A stretch of 64,000 nt of DNA from Ascoidea tarda (nom. inval.) (Eukaryota; Ascomycota; Saccharomycetes; Ascoideales; Ascoideaceae). Within the stretch, counting starts at the first letter, position 1. The number at the start of each line of letters is the position of its first letter. Shown one piece after another: positions 10,579 to 18,121 of this stretch. The DNA is taken from NCBI GenBank assembly GCA_030560485.1, contig JAKTTS010000001.1, positions 1-64,000 on the forward strand, written 5' to 3'. The translations under genes and the position numbers were made by a program. The notes below the pieces were generated by a model that saw only the letters and a program-made list of their open reading frames with translations, ran no database searches and was not told the DNA's origin.

Positions 10579-12630
10579 TTAGATTTGACCATATTGTAGC
10601 AACAAAAACTTTTCAGTCTCATTGAAAGTTAATAAAACTTTATCCACTTTATCATTTTGGATATTTACAAAATTTTTTTCATTAATGGAGATTAATTTAT
10701 TTTTTAATTTGTCCATGGAAAAATGAAACTTGCTTGAGCGATTGAATTTTTCATGGATTCTTTTAAATCTGTTGTTCCAATCATCGTTAATAATTTCTTT
10801 TAGAGTTATTAGATCATCGACGGTCCAGTTTTTGAATCTGTTTTTATGAGTTCTTAAATATCTCATTTGAATCGATTGCCAAGTATATTTATTGTTTAAA
10901 TTTAAAGATATTTCTCTCCACGAATAATTTTTCTGTTCCTTGTAGTAAATTAATAAATCATCATCAGCTTTAGTCCAACGAGAATGTCTTGATTTTGGAG
11001 TTGAAGTAAAAGTAGATGAAGAAGATTTATTTGATCCAATTGTGCTTGAAAAGTCATTTGATGACACTGTTTTTAAAGATGGATTAAAAGATTTTGACAA
11101 ATTTGAAGAACTTAAAGAATTTACAATGAACTTTTGTTTCTTTTTTGCGGGTCTTTGGTAACTTTTTATATCTAAATTGGTTGAGTAAGATCTTTGCCTT
11201 TTTTGAGATATTTTTAAATCTTTCTTTTTATCGTTATTTTTGTTATCATAATCATTACTTTTATCATTACTACTATAATCAGGAACAGTTTTATTTGTAA
11301 AATTAATAATTTTGAAGGGGGATTCTTCATTATTTTCCGATAAATTGTTAATACTGAAACTTTTTGGGATTGATGAAGATTGTGAGTAGAATTTGAATTT
11401 TATATCTGAATAACTTCCAGCAGATCTCGGGATATTTAAATTGGTATCATTGTCATAACTATAGGAATCTTTATGAACAATATTGTTAGCAATGTTATTA
11501 TTTTCAACATTATCCTCTGTAATGAAATTTTTATAATTTTTGTTTTCATTATTATCATTATTAATATGTGAAAACAAGCTTGCTGGTTTATTTGTTTTTA
11601 TATTATTTAATTTTTGGTTTTTAATTTTACTGAATTCGTGATTAGATAATGTATCATTAACGGTTTTAATATATTCTTTTTGATTTTGGTAATAAGCATG
11701 ATAATAATTTTGGTTATTACTGTTGTTATCATAAACATTATTAAAGTTTGTGCCTAATTCATTATTAATTCCCATCTTGATTTCTTTATTGATGTTATTT
11801 TGGTTGTTTTGAGTAGGATCATGATTGTTGATACTAGCGCTTAAATCAGGATTGAAAGAATTGAAAGTGGTTATGCTTGCAAGATTATTATTGATATTAA
11901 TTTGATTTGAATTAATATCGATTGAGTCAATGTGATTACTAAAGTGATTAATATTTGAAATATTAAAAGAGTCGGTATTTTTAATATTGTTGATGTGATT
12001 GTTATTGTTATTGTTATTGTTATTGTTATTGTTATTGTTAAAATCAAAAAGATTTTGAAAAGTGTAATTATCTTTATTTATTGATAATGAAGTGTTATTA
12101 TCTAACGTTATGGGAGATGGCTCATTGATAATAGAATTCAGGGAGGAAAAACCGTTAAAATTTGTTGCATAGTTATTAATATTGTTGATATTATTGATAT
12201 TATTGATATTGTTGATATTGTTGATCTCATTTGTATTGGCGGTTAGGTGATTGCTATTATAAATTGAGTTTAATAAAGGATTAAAATTTTCAATTGAGTT
12301 GTTAATTGAATTATTAGCGTTGTTTATTGATAGAGATTGATAATAATTATCCGAATTAATCAATTGGTTGTTGTTGTATTGAATTAAATATTGATTGATG
12401 TATTGATCATTAGTATTAGTATTGATATTTTGGTTAATATTTTGGAAATGAACTAAATTTTTCTTTCTGAGATTCTGTCGATTCTGTCGATTGTATATGT
12501 TAGAATTTGTTGTCAATTTGTTATAAGAAAAACAATCAATTGGATTGATTGGATCGATTGGATCGATTGGATCGATTAAATTGAGCAACTTTTGATTTAA
12601 ATTTTTTTCAAATGAAGTTTCGGTAGACAT
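10579..12630 (-). CDS. Myb/SANT-like DNA-binding protein, Asn-rich
   Basis: 683 residues from the ATG at 12630 (MSTETSFEKN); the open frame continues upstream, but the region before this ATG is hydrophobic and lacks support. Nearly the whole protein is Asn/Ser/Ile-rich low-complexity sequence, with NNINNI repeats and a poly-Asn run. Near the C-terminus (about 549-600) is a Myb/SANT repeat, SRWTKADDDLLIYYKEQK...WREISLNL, ending QSIQMRYLRTHK. A second, weaker repeat starting NWTVDDLITLKEII follows to about 655. Two tandem Myb-like units suggest a sequence-specific DNA-binding factor. I do not recognise the ortholog and assign no target or pathway. Confidence 0.7.
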   Translation of the reverse strand: MSTETSFEKNLNQKLLNLIDPIDPIDPINPIDCFSYNKLTTNSNIYNRQNRQNLRKKNLVHFQNINQNINTNTNDQYINQYLIQYNNNQLINSDNYYQSLSINNANNSINNSIENFNPLLNSIYNSNHLTANTNEINNINNINNINNINNINNYATNFNGFSSLNSIINEPSPITLDNNTSLSINKDNYTFQNLFDFNNNNNNNNNNNNNNHINNIKNTDSFNISNINHFSNHIDSIDINSNQININNNLASITTFNSFNPDLSASINNHDPTQNNQNNINKEIKMGINNELGTNFNNVYDNNSNNQNYYHAYYQNQKEYIKTVNDTLSNHEFSKIKNQKLNNIKTNKPASLFSHINNDNNENKNYKNFITEDNVENNNIANNIVHKDSYSYDNDTNLNIPRSAGSYSDIKFKFYSQSSSIPKSFSINNLSENNEESPFKIINFTNKTVPDYSSNDKSNDYDNKNNDKKKDLKISQKRQRSYSTNLDIKSYQRPAKKKQKFIVNSLSSSNLSKSFNPSLKTVSSNDFSSTIGSNKSSSSTFTSTPKSRHSRWTKADDDLLIYYKEQKNYSWREISLNLNNKYTWQSIQMRYLRTHKNRFKNWTVDDLITLKEIINDDWNNRFKRIHEKFNRSSKFHFSMDKLKNKLISINEKNFVNIQNDKVDKVLLTFNETEKFLLLQYGQI

Positions 12631-13215
12631 TTTCTCAGCGCTTTGTATTGAAAGTAGTTTGAAATAGATTTGTAGTAATATGAGCAAAACAACTAGGGCA
12701 AATTTGATAGGTAAAATTAAAGACAGCGTTTATTAAATTTTTTTTCTGTTTATTTTCTAGTGAAAAACAATAATAACAGTGAAAAAAACAAAATAAAAAA
12801 GAAATAAATAACTAATAAATAGTGGATAATGAACAAAGAACAGTGAACAGTGAACAGTGAACAGTAAATAAAGAAAAATGAATAATGAGTAATTTATGGT
12901 GAAAGATAAGTAGAAACAGGATTGTAATTAAGATTGAAAGCTTGAAGGAATAATTAGACAGATGAGGTGAAATGAGCAGAATAAATAGAACCGATAAAAA
13001 GTAAAAGGAATAAGAGATGTGGGAATATGATGGTAAAAGAGATAGGTGAAATGAAAGATTGTTTATATCAAGGCTTCCAAATCGGGAATGGAGGGCGAAG
13101 AAGAGAGCTTCTTTCGAAAACCGGCCAATTGAAGCACACCCAACCCTGGAGCAGTTTAAAAATAGCCAGAAAAGAGCATTCTCACGAGTTGAGCCGGCAA
13201 GTGGACAGCAGCAGC
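12631..13215. other. Region between the Myb-like gene and MSO1
   Basis: Probable promoter of the Myb-like gene (minus strand) plus the MSO1 3' flank. It holds an A-rich stretch and a 7-bp tandem repeat (GAACAGT, 12838-12865). GC content rises from about 13070 toward MSO1. No further gene was seen. Confidence 0.5.
12838..12865. repeat. 7-bp tandem repeat GAACAGT x4
   Basis: Four perfect adjoining copies about 210 bp upstream of the Myb-like start codon. Confidence 0.9.
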
Positions 13216-13842
13216 TCAGTTCAACGAAAAGGTGTTTGTTTTGCCCTGGGTTCTGAACTTCTCTTTGAATCTGGCGGCCATGATGTCCCTCTTGGGGTTG
13301 CTGTCGCCGGTGTTTAAAGAGGAAGAGCTGGGAAAGCTGTTGTTCTTGGTAGTACCTCTGTTGTAGTTTGAGTACTGGTTTGTGTTGCTGGCGTTGGAGA
13401 GCGACGAATGGGAGGAGTTGGTGTTTTGCTTGTACAAGTCCTGGAGTGAGGCCGAGGCTTTTGTTTGTTTTCTTGTGATGGGTTTGATTCTGGGAAGAGG
13501 TTCGTCATTTCCCTCGTTGATGACAAATCTGTTATTGGCATTGTTGTTGAGATAGTTACTGCTGTTGGCGTGAGAGCTGTTGGCGGTGTTTGGAGTATTG
13601 AGTCTCTTCATTTGTCTTTGCTGTGCTCTGGCGTTTTGGTCATCGAGCCACAGAGGAATAGGCACCTGGGAGTTGAGGTAGTATTTGACCATAGCTTTGT
13701 GGATAATAGTGTCAATTTCAGTCCTGCCATCTTTTTCTGACGACGAAAGGTGCTGTGTGGAGATTTTAGATGTGACTTTTGACCAAAAGCCACCTCCATT
13801 GTTAAGGTTGGCATGAGGATTATAGTTGTTGTACTTATTCAT
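13216..13842 (-). CDS. MSO1: Mso1-like Sec1-binding exocytosis protein
   Basis: 208 residues from the ATG at 13842, which has A at -3; another in-frame ATG at 13854 would add four residues. The N-terminus FWSKVTSKISTQHLS...KDGRTEIDTIIHKAMVKYYLNSQVPIPLWL matches the Mso1 Sec1-binding domain, whose hallmark is the D-T-x-x-H-x-A-x-V-x-Y-Y stretch before a Pro-x-W-L. The middle is Ser/Asn-rich, and the C-terminus MAARFKEKFRTQGKTNTFSLN is basic, as in the family's Sec4/membrane-binding end. Mso1 assists Sec1 and SNARE assembly during vesicle fusion at the bud. The 3' half is clearly GC-richer than nearby genes. Identification rests on the N-terminal motif. Confidence 0.75.
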   Translation of the reverse strand: MNKYNNYNPHANLNNGGGFWSKVTSKISTQHLSSSEKDGRTEIDTIIHKAMVKYYLNSQVPIPLWLDDQNARAQQRQMKRLNTPNTANSSHANSSNYLNNNANNRFVINEGNDEPLPRIKPITRKQTKASASLQDLYKQNTNSSHSSLSNASNTNQYSNYNRGTTKNNSFPSSSSLNTGDSNPKRDIMAARFKEKFRTQGKTNTFSLN

Positions 13843-14323
13843 GGTTAGAGCCATTAGAAAGTAAAGTAAAATAAGACACACAAAGAGCAAAGAGCAGAGG
13901 TTCTAACAGAGATAGGAAATGGCTAGGAAATGGCTAGGAAATAGGCATCAATATGAGTGATAAAGATAGCGATGCAGATAGTGCTGAAAGAAACCAGTAT
14001 TTATACCACAATCTGCCATAAAACAGTACTCAAAAGAGCAATATCTGTTCAATATTTCAGCAAAATGTTACAAGTTCCAACTTTAACCCAAATTGCTGGT
14101 TGTGCGAGTGGGAGATATTTGCGTTGAAAGACGTGGAAAACCGGACAATATAGATATTTACCTGTGGAACTGGACAAATTTCCTGCTCTAACAAGATGTA
14201 GATTAAAAATATATACAGCTGAGTTTTGTGAAGTTTATATTTAATTTATTATTGATGATGACAGTAAATATAGGGTCACAAGTAATGGTTTTTTGTTGTT
14301 GTTTTTTTTGGTTAGTTTTTTGT
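13843..14323. promoter_or_regulatory. MSO1 promoter and COA1 3' flank
   Basis: No gene was seen. Short direct repeats of AAATGGCTAGG lie near 13917-13942, and a T-rich stretch borders the COA1 stop. Confidence 0.45.
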
Positions 14324-14986
14324 TTATTTATTTATTGAGAATTGAACAGATTTATCATCGAGCAAATCAATAACCTCACCATCAACGGCTAATGTCCATT
14401 CTTTAATATCAATGACCGAGTTTTTGTCTGGTCTTGTTGCAAACAATTTAATTACACCTCCATTTAAACTTCCTTTGACTTTGAAGTCTATATCAATAAA
14501 ACCGTCAACTTGATTCAATGTCCCATTAATCCAAGGAATAAAAGATGCATAATCAATATTTGACCCCAATTTATCTCGAACTACTTTGCTCCTTCTTAAA
14601 TAGTAAAAAGTCGACGCAACAATTGGTGCAGATGTTTTTTCATAATTTACTATAACATAGAACGATATCCCGATTATTGTAAAAAAAATCAATACATTAC
14701 GTTTATTTCTTCTACTTTGTAAAAATGGATCTGGTAGTTCTTTGTCAAGGCTGATTGCGGGCTCGTTATTTGGTCCTCTTTGAGAGTGCTCTTCCTCAAG
14801 TTTTTCGGCAAATACTTTTGTTGTGAAAGTTGGCTTTGTCGAGTAAAAATGGCCTCTGTTAACAACTGGTAATGGCAAGAGTCTGCTAGGAGTTATTAGT
14901 CTGCTAGGAGTTATAAATCTTCTGGCGCTGCTACCAAGAGACCGGATCGAGGAAGGTTTAACTAAATTCATGGTCAAGGAAACCAT
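14324..14986 (-). CDS. COA1: Coa1-like cytochrome c oxidase assembly factor
   Basis: 220 residues from the ATG at 14986, with an alternative ATG at 14971. The N-terminus is basic, Ser/Arg-rich and free of acidic residues for about 60 positions, as expected for a mitochondrial presequence. One membrane segment lies at about 98-115 (VLIFFTIIGISFYVIVNY). The intermembrane-space domain follows with the Coa1 signature: VVRDKLGSNI...NGTLNQVDGFIDIDFKVKGSLNGGVIKLFATRP...IKEWTLAVDGEVIDLLD. Coa1 is an inner-membrane protein that stabilises newly made Cox1 during complex IV assembly. The gene is divergent from a spliced non-coding unit at 15222. Confidence 0.85.
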   Translation of the reverse strand: MVSLTMNLVKPSSIRSLGSSARRFITPSRLITPSRLLPLPVVNRGHFYSTKPTFTTKVFAEKLEEEHSQRGPNNEPAISLDKELPDPFLQSRRNKRNVLIFFTIIGISFYVIVNYEKTSAPIVASTFYYLRRSKVVRDKLGSNIDYASFIPWINGTLNQVDGFIDIDFKVKGSLNGGVIKLFATRPDKNSVIDIKEWTLAVDGEVIDLLDDKSVQFSINK

Positions 14987-15221
14987 CAAAAGAAGCTGCT
15001 AGTATGAATGTAAATCGAAATGAAACCGAAATAGAGTGGATAAGAACAGAATACCACACCAGAAAAACACCAATTAATTGTCAACAAGCACCTTCTGGGT
15101 CTTTCCTAGAGGCTTTCTTGTCACTCAGCGTTGTTTCCTCTCCTTCTCCTGGGCCGGGTGACGCTGTTTTCAAAGGCCCATTCCCTAACTCAATTTCCGG
15201 GCGGGTAACAGACAGGCGGCA
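14987..15221. promoter_or_regulatory. Shared promoter between COA1 and the snoRNA host unit
   Basis: A CG-richer promoter segment at 15090-15215 contains a Reb1-type CGGGTAA at 15202-15208. It lies between the COA1 start on the minus strand and a TATA box reading to the right. Confidence 0.55.
15202..15208 (+). promoter_or_regulatory. Reb1-like site CGGGTAA
   Basis: This is an exact match to the Reb1 core, 14 bp upstream of a TATA box. In yeasts such sites clear nucleosomes at promoters, including those of RNA genes. Confidence 0.55.
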
Positions 15222-15229
15222 TATAAAAG
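15222..15229 (+). promoter_or_regulatory. TATA box of the snoRNA host transcript
   Basis: TATAAAAG lies about 100 bp upstream of a consensus 5' splice site and 13 bp downstream of a Reb1 core. No protein-coding gene on this strand follows until 16935, and ARD1 (minus strand) lies between. Confidence 0.55.
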
Positions 15230-15332
15230 ACGTTTTCTTCTCAGATGTGTGAAGAACAAAAGTAATTAAGAACTGGATTCAAACTTGATTCACTCGATTC
15301 GTTTGATTTGAATCTCTCTATGAAATAGAAAT

Positions 15333-15553
15333 GTATGTATACGTTACTTGGTTTTTTGATTCAGGTTGAACTACAATGATGATTTTGCAGGCATTTGGCT
15401 CGAGACAATCTTTTGTCACTGTGGAAAAACGCAAGCTACCTTATTTTTTTTATGTCTGATATTCAGTTCAACCAAATTAACTGACGAGAAATCAAATTAC
15501 TTGTTTTGGTTCATTGTTGGGTAATAATACTAACTACTGTTTGTGTTAAATAG
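15333..15553 (+). other. Intron carrying a box C/D snoRNA
   Basis: 221 nt with a consensus 5' splice site GTATGT (15333-15338), a perfect branch sequence TACTAAC (15528-15534) and TAG at 15551-15553, about 19 nt after the branch A. These are the three standard budding-yeast splicing signals at normal spacing. Confidence 0.75.
15364..15473 (+). ncRNA. Box C/D snoRNA, snR13/U15-like, guide for 25S rRNA
   Basis: A C box ATGATGA (15376-15382) and a D box CTGA (15456-15459) lie between a perfect 9-bp inverted repeat, GGTTGAACT (15364-15372) and AGTTCAACC (15465-15473), giving the usual terminal stem. The segment AGGCATTTGGCT (15389-15400) is complementary over 12 nt to AGCCAAATGCCT, a strongly conserved 25S rRNA sequence recalled from S. 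cerevisiae. It ends at a degenerate D'-like CTCGA. That would place 2'-O-methylation on one of the adenosines of CCAAAUG, the target of yeast snR13 and human U15. A second piece, GCTACCTTA (15435-15443), is complementary to the adjoining 25S sequence TAAGGTAGC. No clear C' box was found. Family assignment is by target, not by alignment. Confidence 0.75.
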
Positions 15554-15598
15554 ATTATGTTTTTCTTTTTTATTAAATATTTTCAATAGACAAGTTCA

Positions 15599-15646
15599 AG
15601 TTTAAATTACATTATAGTAGGAAGTTTAAATTACATTATAGTAGGA
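15599..15646. repeat. 24-bp tandem duplication
   Basis: Two perfect adjoining copies of a 24-bp unit starting AGTTTAAATTACATTA, in exon 2 of the snoRNA host unit. Confidence 0.9.
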
Positions 15647-15654
15647 ATCGTAGT

Positions 15655-15677
15655 CTTTTAGTAACGCATACTAAAAG
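15655..15677 (+). other. 8-bp perfect inverted repeat (hairpin)
   Basis: CTTTTAGT and ACTAAAAG flank a 7-nt loop and are followed by an A-rich run. It may lie near the 3' end of the snoRNA host RNA. It does not have the AGNN loop of an Rnt1 site. Confidence 0.5.
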
Positions 15678-15805
15678 AGAAAAAAAACTAATAAAAAATG
15701 TTATCATAGAAATCGAAGAATCTATTTATTGGTTTTTTAAATTTTATTAATATTAATTTTATTAATTTGTTAAATTTTCGTCAACATTTTAGTACTATCC
15801 TATTG

Positions 15806-16573
15806 CTAAATCTTGACATTAGCTAGTTTTTCAGTGAAATTTTCAACTTTCTCTATATCATCATCTATTTCCCATTCTTCTCCATCCAATAAATCACTTG
15901 TCAAATCATCTTCAAGTTGGCCATTTTGATATTTTGATGGCAATAACTCATCATTAAAAACCAAGTCTTTTCTCATTGCAAATGCATCTTCTTTGTCAGC
16001 ATAATAGCTCTTTTCGATTTTTAATATTTCAAACGACAAAGTGTTCTTGTATAGATGTATCGCAGCTCTGTTTGACTTTCTGACATGTAAAAAGACATAT
16101 TTAGCATCATAGCTTTCGGCCATTGCAAACATTGCTTGTCTCATTAATTTGTCAGCGATTCCCATTCGTCTATAGGTTCTTAATACACTGACACTGGTGA
16201 TATGGCCATGAGGTGTCTTATCTTCGGCTTCAGCATCGTCCTCCATTTTACCTAAAACATAGCCAACGATTTTCTCGTTTTTGTTATTATTATTTGAATA
16301 AGAAGGATTATTATGACTGAATTGATTAAGTTTTAGGTTTTTGTATTTATAAGTATCAATATCGAATTGACTAACATCATCATCGTAGTTGTTTTCATTT
16401 TCGTTTTCATAATCTATTAAATCAGTAGTTGTTGCAACAAACGATATATGGGGCCATGATAACAAATGGTATAAGTAATATTTATATTGATAATTTTCTG
16501 GGAGATTGTGTAAATTTGCATTTTGCATTGATTGCAAATCACTAATTTGTGCCAACCTAATATTTATACCCAT
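15806..16573 (-). CDS. ARD1: NatA catalytic subunit Ard1 (Naa10)
   Basis: 255 residues from the ATG at 16573. The opening [34 protein letters not shown] is the Ard1/Naa10 signature. The GNAT acetyl-CoA loop [10 protein letters not shown] follows [14 protein letters not shown], then [21 protein letters not shown]. This is the N-terminal acetyltransferase that, with Nat1, acetylates Ser, Ala, Thr and Gly N-termini on ribosomes. As in budding-yeast orthologs, an acidic/Asn-rich insert (about residues 60-100) breaks the GNAT fold between early strands, and the C-terminal tail is acidic. The gene is divergent from TRS31. Confidence 0.93.
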   Translation of the reverse strand: MGINIRLAQISDLQSMQNANLHNLPENYQYKYYLYHLLSWPHISFVATTTDLIDYENENENNYDDDVSQFDIDTYKYKNLKLNQFSHNNPSYSNNNNKNEKIVGYVLGKMEDDAEAEDKTPHGHITSVSVLRTYRRMGIADKLMRQAMFAMAESYDAKYVFLHVRKSNRAAIHLYKNTLSFEILKIEKSYYADKEDAFAMRKDLVFNDELLPSKYQNGQLEDDLTSDLLDGEEWEIDDDIEKVENFTEKLANVKI

Positions 16574-16934
16574 TGTTATAAAACACAATATTTATTATTT
16601 ATTTATTTATTTCTTTGTTTGTTTGTTTATTTGTTCAGTTAATTAATTCAATTTAGTTTCTTTTCTTTTGCTTTTATTTTACTTTATTTTCTTTTGGATT
16701 TGATCTAGCTAGTTTATTGTATTACTCCAATATGAAATTTTTCATTTGTATGCAGCTTTGAAAATGATTACCCTAACTCAATTTCAATCAACCGTTCACT
16801 TATCAACTGCCATCAAGTTCTAAACACCTTTCAAGATTGAACAACAGATACGACTGTCAATAGGTATTAATTTCAAGAAACTAAAGAAGCTAAAGAGCGC
16901 TGCTAAATAAAAAAAGTTCCAAGAGTTAGTTGAA
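16574..16934. promoter_or_regulatory. Divergent ARD1/TRS31 promoter
   Basis: 361 bp between two divergent start codons, T-rich on the ARD1 side with TTTA/TTTG tetranucleotide runs near 16590-16640. No named factor site was recognised. Confidence 0.55.
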
Positions 16935-17744
16935 ATGGTTGAGGCAGTTCAATTAGGACTAGACATTATATTGCCTAGCCACAGCAAAGAATCTATAATA
17001 AGTGGTGGAACATATGATCCGTCAGTTGGCCCACAGATACTAAATAACAATGATAACAGTGCTGCTGGCTCAAACAATAGTAATAGTAGTAATAATAATA
17101 ATAATAACAATAACAACAACAACAATGCTGGCCACGCGAATATCATTACGGGCATAAACTTGGGGAAGAATTCTATTTACGAAAAAAATCTCAACCGTAG
17201 AAATAGTGAGATCAATATATCGTCGCTAAGTTTCCTATTCTGTGAGATGGTGTCGTATTGCCATTCAAAATCAAAGAGTATTTCTGAGTTGGAAAATAAA
17301 TTGAACATATTGGGGTACTCGATTGGAGCAAAGATCTTGGAGTTGAACTGCTACAGAGAGAACATATTGACGATAAAGAAGCAGTTGAAGCGCGAATTGA
17401 AAATCATAGAGATTCTCCAGTTCATCCACACAGTGATCTGGAAGAACTTGTTCAGCAAGATGGCGGACGAGTTGGAGAAGAGTCAGGACATTGCCAACGA
17501 GTTCATGGTAATCGACAACAACCCCATCGTGTCGCAGTTCATCTCTGTGCCCAGGGAGTTGAAGCAGTTGAACTGCAACGCCTTCGTCGCCGGCATTGTG
17601 GAGGGCGTGCTCGACGCCGCTTACTTCCAGTGCACCGTCACCGCACACACCGTGCCCCGCGACGCCCATCCGCTCCGCACCGTCTTCTTAATCAAGTTCG
17701 ATCCCGCCGTCATCGAGCGCGAAAACATCCGGTACGGCTACTAG
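16935..17744 (+). CDS. TRS31: TRAPP subunit Trs31 (TRAPPC5 family)
   Basis: 269 residues. After an Asn-rich linker (about 38-65) the Bet3-fold domain begins: IYEKNLNRRNSEINISSLSFLFCEMVSYC, then LGYSIGAKILELNC, IIEILQFIHTVIWKNLFSKMADELEKS, EFMVIDNNPIVSQFISVP and CNAFVAGIVEGVLDAAYF...CTVTAHTV. The order and motifs match Trs31. The TRAPP complexes act as a Rab exchange factor for Ypt1 (and Ypt31/32) in ER-Golgi and Golgi traffic. Codon use changes sharply from about codon 150 on: the 3' half is GC-rich (GCC, GTC, ATC, GAG), unlike the AT-rich 5' half, and this GC island runs on into the AHC1 promoter. Confidence 0.9.
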   Translation: MVEAVQLGLDIILPSHSKESIISGGTYDPSVGPQILNNNDNSAAGSNNSNSSNNNNNNNNNNNNAGHANIITGINLGKNSIYEKNLNRRNSEINISSLSFLFCEMVSYCHSKSKSISELENKLNILGYSIGAKILELNCYRENILTIKKQLKRELKIIEILQFIHTVIWKNLFSKMADELEKSQDIANEFMVIDNNPIVSQFISVPRELKQLNCNAFVAGIVEGVLDAAYFQCTVTAHTVPRDAHPLRTVFLIKFDPAVIERENIRYGY

Positions 17745-18121
17745 CTCAGCGCGGCCGAACGTCTCTAAAATTATAGTTACGTAATTGCACATTTCTTCCG
17801 TTATTAATAGCTGACCGAACCGTGGTCTGGGTCTAGACCCTGGTCCTCAGCAGCATGTGACTGCCGCTGCCCTTTTCCCGCAGCCTCTTCCCTCTACTCT
17901 TCTTTCCCTCTCTTCCTTTCTTTTGTTTCTTCTTCTACCTCTGCTATTCTTTCTTCTCGGTAACACTTCCAGGCTTGCTCTTGCACTGCACACTTTCTTT
18001 GCCACTCTCATAAAGGCTGCCTCTCTGACCTCTGATCCAGCTACTTGTGTTTTTATTGTTTTGTTCCTTGGTTTTCCCATTCGCCGCCCATATCAGGTAA
18101 CATCAAAGTGCTATAAAAAGT
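17745..18121. promoter_or_regulatory. AHC1 promoter
   Basis: GC-richer, pyrimidine-rich promoter continuing from the GC-rich TRS31 3' end. TATAAAAA at 18112-18119 sits only two bases before the AHC1 start codon, too close to serve as the TATA box for a transcript using that codon. Confidence 0.5.

Larger units (their letters stand above)
15260..15680 (+). ncRNA. Spliced, apparently non-coding snoRNA host transcript
   Basis: The unit is inferred from signals in order on the plus strand: Reb1 core, TATA box, 5' splice site GTATGT (15333), a box C/D snoRNA, branch site TACTAAC (15528-15534) and 3' splice site TAG (15551-15553). Neither exon holds an ORF of note: the exon 1 ATGs stop within a few codons and exon 2 is AT-rich. 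Exon 2 has a duplicated 24-bp unit and an 8-bp hairpin at 15655-15677. Both ends of the transcript are guesses. The likely role is simply to carry the snoRNA. Confidence 0.5.

Noticed and set aside
13855-13890. Hydrophobic N-terminal extension of MSO1
   Set aside because: The upstream open frame has no ATG before 13854, and the conserved Mso1 domain starts after 13842.
15004-15252. 82-codon open frame between COA1 and ARD1
   Set aside because: It runs over the Reb1 and TATA signals of the snoRNA host unit and has no recognisable domain.
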